From the NCBI GenBank assembly GCA_004764695.1, contig SMSO01000006.1, positions 848,859 through 912,858 of the forward strand: a stretch of DNA of 64,000 bases, read 5' to 3'. Made by a program: the position numbers and the translations under genes. Below are positions 23,108-34,735 of the stretch, in pieces (the stretch's first letter is position 1; each line of letters begins with the position of its first letter). The notes under the pieces were generated by a model. The model made no database searches. It was given only the letters and a program-made list of their open reading frames with translations, and was not told the DNA's origin. Source of the DNA: Schizochytrium sp. TIO01 (lineage: Eukaryota; Sar; Bigyra; Thraustochytrida; Thraustochytriidae).

Positions 23108-26100
23108 ATTTCTTGTATTGCTTTTCTGTGTTGGTTTGTATGTAGCAAGGTCCTCCCTCGATTTCCACCAATTCCTCGTCCCTTCGCCGCAGATTACAAG
23201 CCTGACCGCTGCGATAGCCCGCACAAGTCTTGCTTGAACCCACCCAACTTATGACCAAAGTCCTTGCGCAACGCCAAGTCCGCCTTGACGCGGTCTCGAG
23301 CGTGGCCACTGGAGTCTGCTGCTGCTCCTTTTGCTGATGCACTCTGCCACTGCACTGCTACCGCCCCTCTAACCACTCCTACACACTGCTTTTCTTATCC
23401 TCCAAGTACTCTGTACTCTACCTCGTCCCTGCACAGTCAACAATCTCTATAACCCACTTTATCAATCCCTATAACCTACTTTATCTCCCCCCCGCAAGTG
23501 AAACTTTCCGCCGCCGCACTACCGCCTAAGGAAGGCGCGGCGCGCGGTGACCTCAGAGAAGGAAGAAAAGAAGACAGAGTGTAATAGCACGAACTACGAA
23601 GAAGCCTTCCTCGAGTTTAGGCTTGAGTCTAGGCCCAAGGTTTGATTGCTCTTGCGGCGATGACTTTGGGTTTGCAGACTCTGTGGGATTGATTGGCGTT
23701 GGAGCGAAAGGCGGTTGAGGATTTGTTTGCCGATTTTGTTTGCTTTGGTTATTACATGATTGATCTCTTTATGCATTGCTTGCGAGTTGTGAACTCTTGA
23801 AGAAAAAGCACTTTCTTTCTTTCTTTCTGTGTCTGTCTCTTCACTTCATGTGAAGTAAGTTCTTCGCAGCGGCCACAGTTGGTTTGGAATGGTCGTTTAT
23901 TCGTTTGCTGATTTGGACTCGGAGTCTGAGGGGGTGCAATGATGAGGAGCAGGCAGGCAGGCAGGGGCTTATAACCTACGCCGCAATGTGATTGATTCTA
24001 CAGTCGGTCGGAACCTTGAAGAAGGGTCTGAGAAAAGAATGTGTTGCCCATTACTGCCCTCCATGTCGTAGCAGGTGCTGCATAGAACAGAAAAGAACAG
24101 TGAGGTTATGTGCTTTAGAACGAATAAACTTTTCTGGTTTTGCCAATTGCGAGAATACGAAGTCGCAGTATCTGGGTAGAATCGTGAATTCCAGAGGGAA
24201 GTGGAGAGATACGGGAGGACAGCAAACAGCCAGTGCCGTAGCACCTAGGTGGGCACCTACCTACCACGCTGTCTGGAGAGACTTGCTAGCCCTCTCCTCT
24301 TCCCTCTCAAGGCAAGAGATCATCGCAAGGTTTGTAACAACTTTACTAATCGAAGAGAGTTCTCCGAATAGTGACGAGCGAAGTAACCGCATCCTACGTA
24401 GGCAAGCATATCGATTCTACCTTGGAGTAGCGCGGGTCGGCATGCATGCACTCGTTCCGAGTCGTTGATGAAGTAGCTGCTTGAGAGGTGATTCGTGTCG
24501 GTGTCTTGTCTTCATGGGTTACATCAATTGAGAATTGCTGAGATTGGAGAGGAAGAAATCGTTCCAGTCCCATATCTTGCTATACACTGCAGCAGTGGAA
24601 CCGCCTCAATGACGGTCGCAGAGCTCAGCTCTTTACGAACTCTGTGATGACCACGTTCATAGCTGGCTGGAAAAAACGCATGCATTCTTGCAGAACCAAG
24701 AACCTCGAGCCGGCATGACACCAATCGACTGGAACCAATTGAAGAACTCTCAAGCATGGCAAACTTAGGTATAGGTATGTGTCTACCGAGACAGAGAGAA
24801 GCATCCGTTGCAAGAGAGTTATTGAGGCGGATCTCCGAAATCAAGTCTGAGATCAGGTTCAGGCTTTAAACCACGATGCTTGAGGTGTCTTGAGCGTATT
24901 CCTCGAAAGCTTGCAGACTTGTCCAACCAGCTGTGAGCGAACAAGGAATCAAGGATTCTTGCGGACCTGATCTTAAGGGGCCCATTGCACAGAGCGTTGA
25001 ACGTGAATTTCCACATATAGCAAAGATCTACCCGAGACAACTGCTGATTTTGCTCAAGAGCAGCGCCTGGGTCCGTGGGCAAACCTGCTTGATGATTACT
25101 TACTTGGCGGGTGTGGAGCTATTTGTGCAGCAATAAATATCGTTTTCAGTCAACTCTTGGATGTGCTATGCAGCTATATATAGAATGGATCTCCGTTCAG
25201 GTCAGTTCACAAATTCACCTCTGGCAATCACTTCTAAGTACTTCTGGGCCCATGCCAGTGACCATAGGAGCTCGACAAACATCGTGCATCATAGTTCAGC
25301 CTTCCGCTCTTACTGATTTGAAGTTCTTTGATTTAATTTAACCTTTATCTGTAATTTTTTTAATGTAATCCTAACGACGACAGACTAAGCAATACTAAGA
25401 GTGCCCTATTATTAACCTCGACTAATCAAATAGCAGAATTTCTATATTTGTTTTTGTTTTTCTATTTAGTTTAGTTTTTTCCCCTCCTCTTCTACTGTGT
25501 CATTCGTGGCCACATCCTTCACAGCTCTGCAGGAGTCTCCATCTCCTCAACCACCATCGTTCTTGTGGCCCCAATCAGCCCAACGCCATCGATCTCTACC
25601 GCTTTTGCCACCGCAGTGCTATCATTGTCCAGCTTTCCGTCCTCCAAAGTCCAATCTTTCAGACTTAGGTCCATAACCCACTCGTGGCTCACCATCCTCT
25701 ATAAACAATCCCCTCTATAACCTATTTAGATTGAGAAAATCAAGTGGAGTATTAAGTCTGTCGCAAGTACGGTATTCACAGGAAACCCAACCTTTAAGCA
25801 TAGACCCTGGGGTTGCCGTCATGTCACGAGTGGGTGGCGGTGAGAGCGTAGGAGACCTTGGCAGAGTTGGAATCGCGGCGGCTGGCTGCGCGCGCGTTGG
25901 GGCGCGACGCTGCGGTGGTCTTGGCGGCGCTCTCTGGTTTGATAAAACCTCCACATCATCCTGCGAGGGTTCTGTGTGTTGTTTTATTCCTGCCCTGCGA
26001 GGCTGTGCGTTGGTGCCGAGCGACATTGAATCGAAGAGACCAGCCAGTCAGGAAGAAGGCCTTACTAGGAAAGAACGAAGAAGGAGCGAGGAAGGGAAAA

Positions 26101-26489
26101 GGGACGCAAAGTCTCACAGCGGGCAAACAAGAAAATCCAAGCTCGCAGATATTTGTAGAATAGGTAGCTTGGATTCTTGCTACTTAGGTGGCTTAGTCTG
26201 AGCTGGTTATTTTTATTTAAACTATTGCTCTGACGGGCCCTTTAGAAGTGAGTGAGGTTGCTTCTTTGGATTTGGGGGAGAATCTGAACAACTTCTGTGC
26301 TAGATCACCACGTGACACAATAGCTCCGCGTGCAAAATTATACACCCTATTGTGGGAAGCGGTAGTATATACAAACAATCGGTGGTAGCTCAAAATTGGT
26401 TTTTTTGGGGGGTAAATTTGTTCTCGTTTTGCACGTGCAAGTGAAATAATCGTCTGTTTTAAAACCGAATCAGAGGTGAGATTTACAAC
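23108..26489. other. Divergent intergenic region between proA-like and BRF1 genes
   Basis: 3.4 kb with no assignable gene. Open frames at 23992-24468 (+, no ATG near its start) and 25715-26026 (-, ATG-started, 103 residues, Pro/Arg-rich) have no recognised domain; the second could be a small gene or a first exon. TAGGTA/TACCTA elements cluster at 24244-24264 and 26160-26195, within 330 bp of the BRF1 start. Confidence 0.5.
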
Positions 26490-28490
26490 ATGTCGCATGT
26501 AGCTATGCCGCCGCCGCCGCCGCCGCCTGCAGCATCAAGCTCATCATCGAGTTCTTTAGGTAACTCGGTGACATTTGCTCCGCAGCCGCCGCGGAGCTCG
26601 AGCGTGAGAAGACAATGTCCGTCTAGTCGATGTGGATCGTTCAACTCTGAAGCGACCAGCGAGGGCATTTTCTGTGCAGATTGTGGTACCGTCATCGAGG
26701 AGAGTTCATTCGATCTTTCTGTATCTTTCACAGATAATCAGGATGGTTCTCGCTCCATGAATGGGCAGTTTGTGAGCAATATGAGCACAACCCCCTACAG
26801 ATTCTCCTCGGGAGGTGGTGTAGGTTACAGTCGCGAGTCTCGCGAGGTAACCATTGCGAATGGAAAGAAACGTATCCAGCATCTTGCGGCAGCACTTAAG
26901 CTCAACCACTTTGTCGATGCAGCACACCGACTTTTCTTGTCTGCTGTACAACGTAACTTCGTTCACGGCCGCAAGACAACCACGGTAGTTGCTGCATGTT
27001 TGTACATAGTCTGCCGCCAGCGTCAGGCGCCGCACTTGCTAATCGATTTTTCTGACGTGCTCCAAACAAATGTTTATGTCCTTGGTAACTGCTTTCTCAA
27101 ATTTCGGCGTCTTCTCAATCTGCAGCTCCCAGCTATTGATCCAGCACATTACATCGATCGCTTTGCCGCTAAATTAGAGTTCGAAGACAAAACGCACGAA
27201 GTTGCAAAAACGGCACACAAACTTGTTGCTCGTATGAAGCGCGACTGGATTCAGACGGGTCGCCGTCCCTCAGGTGTTTGCGGTGCCGCCCTTATTATTG
27301 CTGCTCGCATGCATGGTTTTCATCGTACCCAGCGAGAAGTAGTCAACGTTATGAAGATCTGTGAGGAAACCCTTCGTAAACGTCTTGTTGAGTTCGAGGC
27401 TACACCCTCTGGCAACCTTACTGTTGAAGAGTTCCTACAGGTCGAGCTTCCCGAGGAGGCCAACCCACCATCTTTTACTCGTAACCGTGATCGCGAAGCT
27501 AGGGCAAAGGAGCTCGAAGATCGCCGTCGTCGGCTTGGTCTTGGTAATCTTCGAGGAAGCTATCGCGATCATGGCGTACCTCTAGCATTGCTTGCCGAGG
27601 CCTCTACTTCTCAAGACGATACGCCTAACCCGCCCGAGGATGTTACCATCAGTCCATCGTCAGCGAGTGGTAAGCGGAAGCGGACACGTGCTGAGATCCA
27701 AGAGGAACGTGCTCGCGCACAGGAACAGCTTTACAGCTCTCTTGAGCGCGAATTAGAGCAAAGTCTTAGAAGCTTCGAAGAAGAAGAGGCTGCCAGAGCT
27801 GCAGAGGAAGCTCAGAAGGCATCCGGGCTTGTAACAACTCAAGCCGAGCTTGGAGCACCTGGTACTACACAAGAAGCTGGCAGCAACGCTGCCACGAGTG
27901 TTAGAACAGTCAATAACATTGGAGAGGGCGATAGCAGCCAAGGTGAATTGGCTGGTGAATCGCAAGCTACGCAGGCATTTGCTAGTTCCCAAACGCAAGA
28001 AATCAATGCGGAAGAAAACACTAATGCCAGTGCTAAGGACAAGGATTCTGAAGACTCTGCGGAGGATAATCAAACGCAATCTATTCGTGATAAATCAACA
28101 CCTAAGGAACCCTCGGTGTTTGCAAATAGTAGCCACGACGCTGCACCTCTTCCACCAGCTGTTATTGCGGACAACGAAGATGACCCTGCATCAGCAGAAG
28201 CTGAAGACGATCTTCTTTTTCAGGATGATGTGGACTGTCTTGTGCTTAAACCAGATGAATCACGTGTTAAGAAGGTTCTCTGGCAAGTGCAAAACCGCGC
28301 CTATCTTGAAAAGGAACGTCAGGATCGCAAGGAGGGCAAGGTGAAGCGGAAGCGGAAGCGTAGGCCTCGCCAAGACCAGGATGGGGAAGGTGGATTTGGT
28401 GAATCCTCTCAGCGTACAATTCCGGAAGCAAACAAGCGCATGTCTAGGAAAATCAACTATGAGCATTGGCAGAAACTTTTTCAGAGTTAA
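26490..28490 (+). CDS. BRF1: TFIIIB subunit BRF1 (TFIIB-related factor)
   Basis: Bridges TFIIIC and RNA polymerase III at tRNA and 5S-type promoters and binds TBP in TFIIIB. The protein has 666 residues from an ATG followed by Pro and Ser runs. An N-terminal zinc ribbon uses Cys43, Cys48, Cys62 and Cys65, the first pair spaced CX4C. Two TFIIB-type cyclin repeats follow at about 115-305. The C-terminal half is charged and low-complexity, but keeps the BRF1-specific homology block near residues 585-615 (KKVLWQVQNRAYLE) and ends with a second conserved stretch, SRKINYEHWQKLF. TFIIB lacks these C-terminal blocks, so this is BRF1. The gene is intronless and convergent with the ankyrin gene. The window also holds probable Pol III targets: two tRNA-Arg genes and an SRP RNA gene. 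Confidence 0.94.
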   Translation: MSHVAMPPPPPPPAASSSSSSSLGNSVTFAPQPPRSSSVRRQCPSSRCGSFNSEATSEGIFCADCGTVIEESSFDLSVSFTDNQDGSRSMNGQFVSNMSTTPYRFSSGGGVGYSRESREVTIANGKKRIQHLAAALKLNHFVDAAHRLFLSAVQRNFVHGRKTTTVVAACLYIVCRQRQAPHLLIDFSDVLQTNVYVLGNCFLKFRRLLNLQLPAIDPAHYIDRFAAKLEFEDKTHEVAKTAHKLVARMKRDWIQTGRRPSGVCGAALIIAARMHGFHRTQREVVNVMKICEETLRKRLVEFEATPSGNLTVEEFLQVELPEEANPPSFTRNRDREARAKELEDRRRRLGLGNLRGSYRDHGVPLALLAEASTSQDDTPNPPEDVTISPSSASGKRKRTRAEIQEERARAQEQLYSSLERELEQSLRSFEEEEAARAAEEAQKASGLVTTQAELGAPGTTQEAGSNAATSVRTVNNIGEGDSSQGELAGESQATQAFASSQTQEINAEENTNASAKDKDSEDSAEDNQTQSIRDKSTPKEPSVFANSSHDAAPLPPAVIADNEDDPASAEAEDDLLFQDDVDCLVLKPDESRVKKVLWQVQNRAYLEKERQDRKEGKVKRKRKRRPRQDQDGEGGFGESSQRTIPEANKRMSRKINYEHWQKLFQS

Positions 28491-28837
28491 TTACTTTTGG
28501 GTTTTGCCAAACCGAGTATAATTCCCTGCTGATTGTATGCTCGAATTATTTTCTTTGAACCTCTTGATCTTGACATACAAAAGTACATATAAACACAGTC
28601 GCTTGACATACATGCATAAAATACCTTCATTCATACTTACTTTTAAATCTATTTCTGCTCATTCTTTAGCATTTATTTTTTTCCTATCCCTTGTTTTTCG
28701 GCTCTTTTTCCTACTCACTCTCGCCGAGGTTGGAGCATCACATCTCTTGCTGCTAATAGGAATTACAAACTGTAAAATTATGATTGCAAGACCCTATATG
28801 TATATATCTAGAATCTTCTGATATAGTGAACATAATA
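28491..28837. other. Convergent spacer between BRF1 and ankyrin gene
   Basis: 347 bp, T-rich, probably shared 3' UTR sequence. Nothing else seen. Confidence 0.6.
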
Positions 28838-29731
28838 TTATTTGTGTTTTTGGTATCGGCGCTTTTGAACCCGAAGCTGCTGTGCATTTTCAACCTTGTC
28901 ACCAATGACTCTAGCTTTGGCCAAGCCTTTGCGAAGTTTGAAGTTTGCTGCAGCCTTTATCTTTTCAATATTGGCGTACTCTTTTTCGATGAGGTAAACA
29001 ACACTTTTATTTGCTGCCACGTCGATTGCTTTCCGACCACGATGATTCTCCAGGTCCAAAACCATGCGCGTGCTCCCAGTTTTTGCCTTTTCGGAAAAGT
29101 GTAATAGGTGATGAATCATACTGCCACGCCCTTTACGCGCACACCAGTGAAAAATTGTATCTCCTTGCATATCCTGACAGTCAACACGAGCTCCATCTTG
29201 CAATAGTCGTTTGCAAGCCTCAAGATGCCCTGCACGAGCAGCCTCGGCAAGGGGGGTTGTGCAGCTCAACGACGAATCTATAGCATTGACGTTTGCCCCA
29301 ACTTCCAAAAGAAACTCAAGACAGCATAAAGAACCCCAAAAAGCAGCAATGTGAAGCAAAGTACGACCTCCATCTTCTGGAGCCTTGCTACGTAGCTCGA
29401 GCATATGTTTGCTACCTTCAATGAGAAAGTGAGCTCGCAGAATGTCCGAATCATCCGCCCGCACTGCCTTGAAAGGGCACGGATCTTCAGCTTCAGCGAG
29501 CAGCACACGGGCTACTTGCCGCTCTTGAATCTCTGCAGCAGTGTCGTCATTACCTTGGTCCACACTCGCACGCGCCTCAGTGATACGGCGTTGTCTTTCT
29601 CGCGTTGCTTCCGCAGCGGCTCGCTGTTTTGCCGCTTCACGAGCTTCAAGTTGCTCCAAGGTTTCTCCACCTTCACCTCTAGGCAGGGAAGAAGCCGAGG
29701 TCGGTTCAGGGGTCATGGCCTCCCCCATCAT
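28838..29731 (-). CDS. Ankyrin-repeat protein with N-terminal coiled coil
   Basis: 297 residues from an ATG (two adjacent ATGs at 29731 and 29728). Residues about 20-60 are Glu/Ala/Arg-rich and predicted to be a coiled coil. Three ankyrin repeats follow: about 119-151 (GRTLLHIAAFWGSLCCLEFLL), 155-185 (TTPLAEAARAGHLEACKRLL) and a weaker third at 187-235 with a basic insertion. The C-terminus is Lys/Arg-rich and ends RRYQKHK, possibly nuclear or RNA-binding. Ankyrin repeats only indicate protein binding, so no specific role can be given. Upstream of the start, 29886-29926 carries a 15-bp tandem repeat that may be a promoter element. Confidence 0.85.
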   Translation of the reverse strand: MMGEAMTPEPTSASSLPRGEGGETLEQLEAREAAKQRAAAEATRERQRRITEARASVDQGNDDTAAEIQERQVARVLLAEAEDPCPFKAVRADDSDILRAHFLIEGSKHMLELRSKAPEDGGRTLLHIAAFWGSLCCLEFLLEVGANVNAIDSSLSCTTPLAEAARAGHLEACKRLLQDGARVDCQDMQGDTIFHWCARKGRGSMIHHLLHFSEKAKTGSTRMVLDLENHRGRKAIDVAANKSVVYLIEKEYANIEKIKAAANFKLRKGLAKARVIGDKVENAQQLRVQKRRYQKHK

Positions 29732-30779
29732 ATCTCAGGCACCTCACAATCAGCGTCTCTAACACGTGAGTGCGAATTTGTGCAATGCAATGCAATGGCC
29801 ATGCGAAATGCGCAATGTGGTCTTCGTTCTCGTATATGACAAGAAATCTAAATCACCATAGTAGGTAGTTACTAATCGCCGCAAAGTACTTTCTAGGTGT
29901 GTACTTTCTAGGTGTGTACTTTCTAGCTTTCTCAAAAGGGAGTCTAGGCTCGTCGATTCAAGTCGTGAGTTCAACATATTGTGATGGATGATTGTGAAAC
30001 TTTGTCTTGTCATATGAAGAGTTATCATCAGCATCAAATTCGATTTTACTCTACCAGCCCATATGTTGTTTATTGCATAGAATGTTTTACCTCGCAAATC
30101 CGCAGACTAACATCAGCATTATTGCAATCCAAAATTTGAACGAAAATATATAACTTGAGCCTATAGATATACGCCGATCCCTTTCAAATTGTTTTATAAA
30201 ATGAAGATGTGAAGATATCTAGTAAAACAGAAAGTAAAGTATAGAAAGAAAAAATCAAGTCAGTTCTCAGTAAAAATGCTCAGCACGTAAAGGCAGTCAA
30301 ACAGAAAGACTGTTTAACAACATTCTTGGCTTAAAGCAACCAGATAACGCAACTATGTCATTGACTTTTTGATCTTAAGCAGTAGAAACACGTACTTTTA
30401 GAAATAAGACTGTGTATTGGAAAAGAATCTTCATGTCACTACAGCTTTCAAAGAGCGAAATACACTGCAAAAGACATTGGTAATTATTACACATCAAATG
30501 AGCGCAATAGCTGCACTTCCATGGGCATTGGTGTCATTTGGTCATACAAAACTAGATCTAGAAGCGTATGGCATCTTATAACGATAGTGTGGGCAGTAAA
30601 AGAGGCATAAAGTCGTCAAGTTATATAATTACAAGATTTAGGATTAGCCGTGTTTGCTGAAAGTAACAATGATTCATTCTCAACTATTGCTTATCTATAG
30701 GTCAGGAAATAATGGCAATCATGTGAGCAAATAAGCGGTACTTGTTGTTCTAATAAGGAGAGCTTCGACGAAGTGTATC
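29732..30779. other. Upstream region of the ankyrin gene; no gene
   Basis: About 1 kb of AT-rich DNA with no coding signal. It contains the 15-bp tandem repeat at 29886-29926 and a TAGTAGGTAGTTAC element near 29857. Confidence 0.6.
29886..29926. repeat. 15-bp tandem repeat GTACTTTCTAGGTGT, 2.7 copies
   Basis: Perfect direct repeats 155-195 bp upstream of the ankyrin-gene ATG. Each unit contains TAGGTG, close to the TAGGTA element seen near other gene starts, so a transcription-factor array is possible. Confidence 0.85.
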
Positions 30780-32162
30780 TCAATTTTGAGGCGCCAAACT
30801 AGCATGCCATATCTGCAGATTGACCAATGCCTGCACACACATGAGTGATAACATGGGTAGCAGAGGAAGTCTAGCTGGTCGAACCTCGCAAAAATGATAC
30901 CCATGATTCCACCCTATCGAATCTTTGACTATGTCAGCTATTAAACTTTGAATTAAAAGAAAAAACAACTTAGACAAAGTTAATGAAGGTGTCGACCCTG
31001 GAAGACAAAAGACGAACACTGCGGCTTCTAAAGTTGCAATTTTTTCCGAGATCTCAAGATGCACCATCAGGACCGACACACTTTCCTTTGTTATGCCTTT
31101 GACTTTTCTTCGCAGATACATAAAGGTGTAAAGCTCCAGGATGTCAACTCCGAAATTGCTTAATGCCGCAATAACAAACGCAGTATATGAGGAGCTTGTG
31201 AGTAACACCACACGTGCCGGTACAATGAGCACTGTTTCCAGATTTAAAAATCGATAGATTCGCTGGCTTTGGGAAAGTACGCGTCCATGATGCGCTCTTT
31301 TATTTAAGGCTCTTGCTGTACGTTCAGAAGTCAATCTAACAAGAACCTGGAAGATTGGCATAATAAGGCCTATGACAAAGATCTCTAGAACGCGAAGACC
31401 TTCACGGGTAATAATTGCGTCCAGACTCGTGTAAACTGCTGGATAGCTAAGTAACACAGCAGATATCAACGGAGTTAGGCAGCTTTTAGCGAAGCGCATG
31501 ATGGTAAATTTTTTGCAGTATCGAATCAAAGAAAGACTCCAAGCTATTAAAGAGCATATCAGTATTGCAGGATCCTCAACAAATGATGGATCTCGATAGG
31601 TCTTGATCGTGTATATTAAGCAGCCCCACATGGTACATGCGAGAACGCAACGTATGATGAGCATGCGTTCAATTCGATTTCCCCAGGAAAAGGAGAAGCT
31701 GAGGCTAATGTAATAGATGATTGACAAGGGTGCCAAAATTGCAATGTGTGGTGAGCTTGGTCTTCGTCTCGTAACATATTCAATCAAATTTGCATCTGAG
31801 TTGTTCAGAGTCAGCTCTACGATAAATGAACCAAGGAACCCCAATAATGTACAAACTACTCCGCCTATACATATTTTGATAGCAAAAATGGTAAACTCAA
31901 CCTGACGCCTGAAAAGTATCCCATAGTCCAGTTTACTGCCATCTGGTTTGCCAAATATTTCGTGCAGAGTCCCGCTGGTCAGACCGTGGCTCTGAACGAC
32001 GTCCTCGGCGGTGCCCAAACCCGTAACTAATTCACTGCCACTGGCATCCGACGTAAATGATGATGCTTGTTCTTTATTTTCAATAACATCATCATCCGTG
32101 GCAGCTGTGCCACTTGATGCATTTAATGGTGCCACACTCGCACTTCGACTCAACCAGGTCAT
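30780..32162 (-). CDS. Polytopic membrane protein, unrecognised family, paralogue 1
   Basis: 460 residues from an ATG. A soluble acidic/Ser-rich N-terminus of about 87 residues is followed by roughly eight to ten hydrophobic helices from residue 88 to the end. I do not recognise the family. It is clearly homologous and collinear with the gene at 39136-40530: TM1 starts at the same residue in both; FSFSW at 156-160 matches GLSTSW at 155-160; SLIR occurs at 211-214 in both. The core motif PARVVLLTSSS is at 315-325, then Asp340, and a MVHLEISEK motif at 366-374. The conserved Arg and Ser in a helix start and the following His/Glu suggest a transporter or receptor-like core, but that is guesswork. 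A seven-helix protein gene lies between the two paralogues, all on the minus strand. Confidence 0.78.
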   Translation of the reverse strand: MTWLSRSASVAPLNASSGTAATDDDVIENKEQASSFTSDASGSELVTGLGTAEDVVQSHGLTSGTLHEIFGKPDGSKLDYGILFRRQVEFTIFAIKICIGGVVCTLLGFLGSFIVELTLNNSDANLIEYVTRRRPSSPHIAILAPLSIIYYISLSFSFSWGNRIERMLIIRCVLACTMWGCLIYTIKTYRDPSFVEDPAILICSLIAWSLSLIRYCKKFTIMRFAKSCLTPLISAVLLSYPAVYTSLDAIITREGLRVLEIFVIGLIMPIFQVLVRLTSERTARALNKRAHHGRVLSQSQRIYRFLNLETVLIVPARVVLLTSSSYTAFVIAALSNFGVDILELYTFMYLRRKVKGITKESVSVLMVHLEISEKIATLEAAVFVFCLPGSTPSLTLSKLFFLLIQSLIADIVKDSIGWNHGYHFCEVRPARLPLLPMLSLMCVQALVNLQIWHASLAPQN

Positions 32163-33880
32163 GGCATTGCCAAAGACGCACCGCGCGCTTATCCTTCATG
32201 CGCCACTTCTAGTTGGACATGATTCCAATGAAGAAGTTCTGGTTCATCTATATCGCGTGACTTTATTGCTTTGATGGTGTTTCTTGCCATTTACGGCATC
32301 AACGAGGAGGATATGTAGTAGTGTATTCTGCCCGCTTCCGTACTAAGAGGTTAAAATAATTCTCAGATGGGCACTCAGCCGGTTCCTTTACTACGTAGTT
32401 CAGTTCAATTTGCTTACAAAAAGCTTTTCTAGGGTCGGTCGACAGACCACAACCTTTTCTAATTATTTCCTGTTTCTTGAAAAGGAAAGGACGTTTTATA
32501 TTTAATGACCTGTTTCTATTCCGTTGAGGAGCCTCCCGCTGCTTCTTTTACAGCCTCAATGGTTTTTACCTTTCTTGTTTCTTTCTACCAGTAGTCCTTT
32601 CTATTGGATTATCATGCTGCCTACTACATACTAACGAAAACGCATTTTCTCTCCTTTTATACACAGGCCTTTAAAACAGACAAAAACAAAAACACAAGAA
32701 ACAAAGCAAAACACCACCGTAGTTCTCTACATCACTGTCTGTTGTACTAACACATTGTGCCACATTTTTTTTTTCTCAACTCCAGTGAAACATGGTCTGT
32801 GGTACTTACAACCCTCTCTGGTATAAAATGGGCACTTGTAAGTTTAATTATAACGGAAAGAATACTGATCTAGAATGGAAGAATTCAAGTCTTTTTCAAA
32901 GTATGTACACTAGGCTGCCGCATCCAGATACCGGTCTTTGATTAATTCTATCGAAAGGTTTTACTTTTGTGTCTTGAATGGAGTTGTAGGTAATACCCGG
33001 TTTTTACAATGCTAACCAAAGGTACTTTCTACCTTGTATTGTGCAGAACATAAATTATAGAAAATGCGATATTGGCAAATCGACCCACATATTCTGTTAC
33101 TTCAGAATAATTGCGACAAGAGAACCTGCATGGCGAAGGCCCGGCCACGCGGGCGAGCTCGCAACTAGGGACGGATTGAAACTATCTACATGTTCTCTGT
33201 CTTTAACACAAGAGGAGAAAGTTGGCAGCCACATTCTTTATCATATTTAAAAACGCTTACTCACAGAAGAAAGGATTGAGACAGTAGTGGTACCTACTCA
33301 CATCTTGTAACGATATAAGGTTTACGGCGAACCCGGAGGCTGTAACGCTGAGCCTAAGCTACTTGTGGTAGATTAGAAAGTGCTCTCTAGCGCTAGAATA
33401 ACTCCATTTCAAGATTGTAAGCACCCAGAACCATGTCTCAGTAGCTACCAAAATACTGGCCTTTCAGTTTCATACTAAAGATTGGCTTGCAGCGCTTTAC
33501 TGTGCATAGCCTCGTAAGGTACTACATAAATAGAAGAAGATGTTTGTTGTCTTTTTGACGTTATTATTATTCTTTTTAAAAATCATTTAAAGGATAGTTG
33601 AAATTCAAGAAATGGGAAGGCAAAATTGTATAGGCTTCTAAGCTTAAAATTGCTTGAAATGATTGCATCAGATGATCAGAGCACCCAATACCAGTTTGAA
33701 GCTTCGCTTGTTGAATACGGATAAACTATTAATCCTCAATTATTCATTTACCTGTTTCCTGTTTTATTCTAGTAATACAGTATATTTACACATGCTCAAG
33801 CCTAGATGTAGGTAGATGCTAAGCGACGAATAACTTTGGTCCACCTACCGGTACTAGGCACAGTAAGGGTGGATGTATAT
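32163..33880. other. Intergenic, no gene seen
   Basis: 1.7 kb of AT-rich DNA. GTAGTA/TACGTAG elements occur 150-230 bp upstream of paralogue 1. No RNA fold or repeat of note. Confidence 0.6.
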
Positions 33881-34735
33881 CTATACAACTGCAACTTGGT
33901 CGGCACCCACATCTTGATCATCTGAGAGACTTATGCGTTTGGATGACTGTTTTATAGAGTCATTCCTTGGATGGCTACTTCCCTGTGAATTTCTTGATTT
34001 CTGGCCGCCGCGGTCGTAAGCAACGAAAATACATATCATGTGTATCTGCATGTCAAAATCACCCATATATTTTGCCAGTTCTGGTTGTAAGAAAATTTGG
34101 ATTGTCGTGCAGATTGTGAAGCAAAGAGGTATGAACGCAAGGCGAAGAATGCGCCGAAGCGCGGCATGAGCATCATTATGGGTAGAAAACAAGCTATTGC
34201 GAATATGCTTCACGTAAAAAAAAAGAAGCATAGCAAAAGTTGCCAAGTCTGCCAAGGTGAACATGATCTCATCTAGGTATACCCAAATGCCGCGGCCAAA
34301 ATAGGGGATACAAGTCCCGTTCTCAAGAGAGCTACTGTATACTAGGATAGCTTTTCCAATGTTTACAAGAAAAACCACAAACAGGTAGCATTTGAGAACG
34401 AATGTAATGTGCTTAAACCACGGGTGTTGCAGCGGCCCGTTCAGCAAGAGGTCAACACGTAGGCAGTACAGGTAGCCTGTGAGTACTTTACTCATATAGT
34501 ACGATGCTGCGAGCAGGTTCAGTGCAACTGGGCATATAATGGGCATCAACAGCACAACAAAGGTCATCAAAATATTGAAGAACACAATAAGAGAAAGCAC
34601 GAACGCGAGTCTGCGTCGAAGCCATTTATGAGGCACCGACATAACTGTTGTTATCACGTCTCCGCCCACTGCAAACACGATTGCTAGGCCCAGCAGCCGT
34701 ATCCAAACCTGAACGTTCATGACAATTACAGCCAT
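33881..34735 (-). CDS. Seven-helix membrane protein of unknown function
   Basis: 284 residues from an ATG. About seven hydrophobic helices span residues 6-245: a first helix near 8-28, a long hydrophobic pair at 44-78, then 82-100, 110-135, 150-176, 193-215 and 228-243. A Ser/Asp-rich tail of about 40 residues follows. A loop of two dozen residues between helices carries NGTC, a possible N-glycosylation site. The layout resembles a GPCR-like heptahelical protein, but no DRY, NPxxY or retinal-binding Lys motif is visible, so I do not assign a family. It lies between two membrane-protein paralogues on the same strand but does not share their motifs. Confidence 0.7.
   Translation of the reverse strand: MAVIVMNVQVWIRLLGLAIVFAVGGDVITTVMSVPHKWLRRRLAFVLSLIVFFNILMTFVVLLMPIICPVALNLLAASYYMSKVLTGYLYCLRVDLLLNGPLQHPWFKHITFVLKCYLFVVFLVNIGKAILVYSSSLENGTCIPYFGRGIWVYLDEIMFTLADLATFAMLLFFYVKHIRNSLFSTHNDAHAALRRILRLAFIPLCFTICTTIQIFLQPELAKYMGDFDMQIHMICIFVAYDRGGQKSRNSQGSSHPRNDSIKQSSKRISLSDDQDVGADQVAVV

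Noticed and set aside
24983-25045. A frame reading GPIAQSVER looked like an antisense or degenerate tRNA.
   Set aside because: No T arm or acceptor pairing; the phrase alone is a common artefact.
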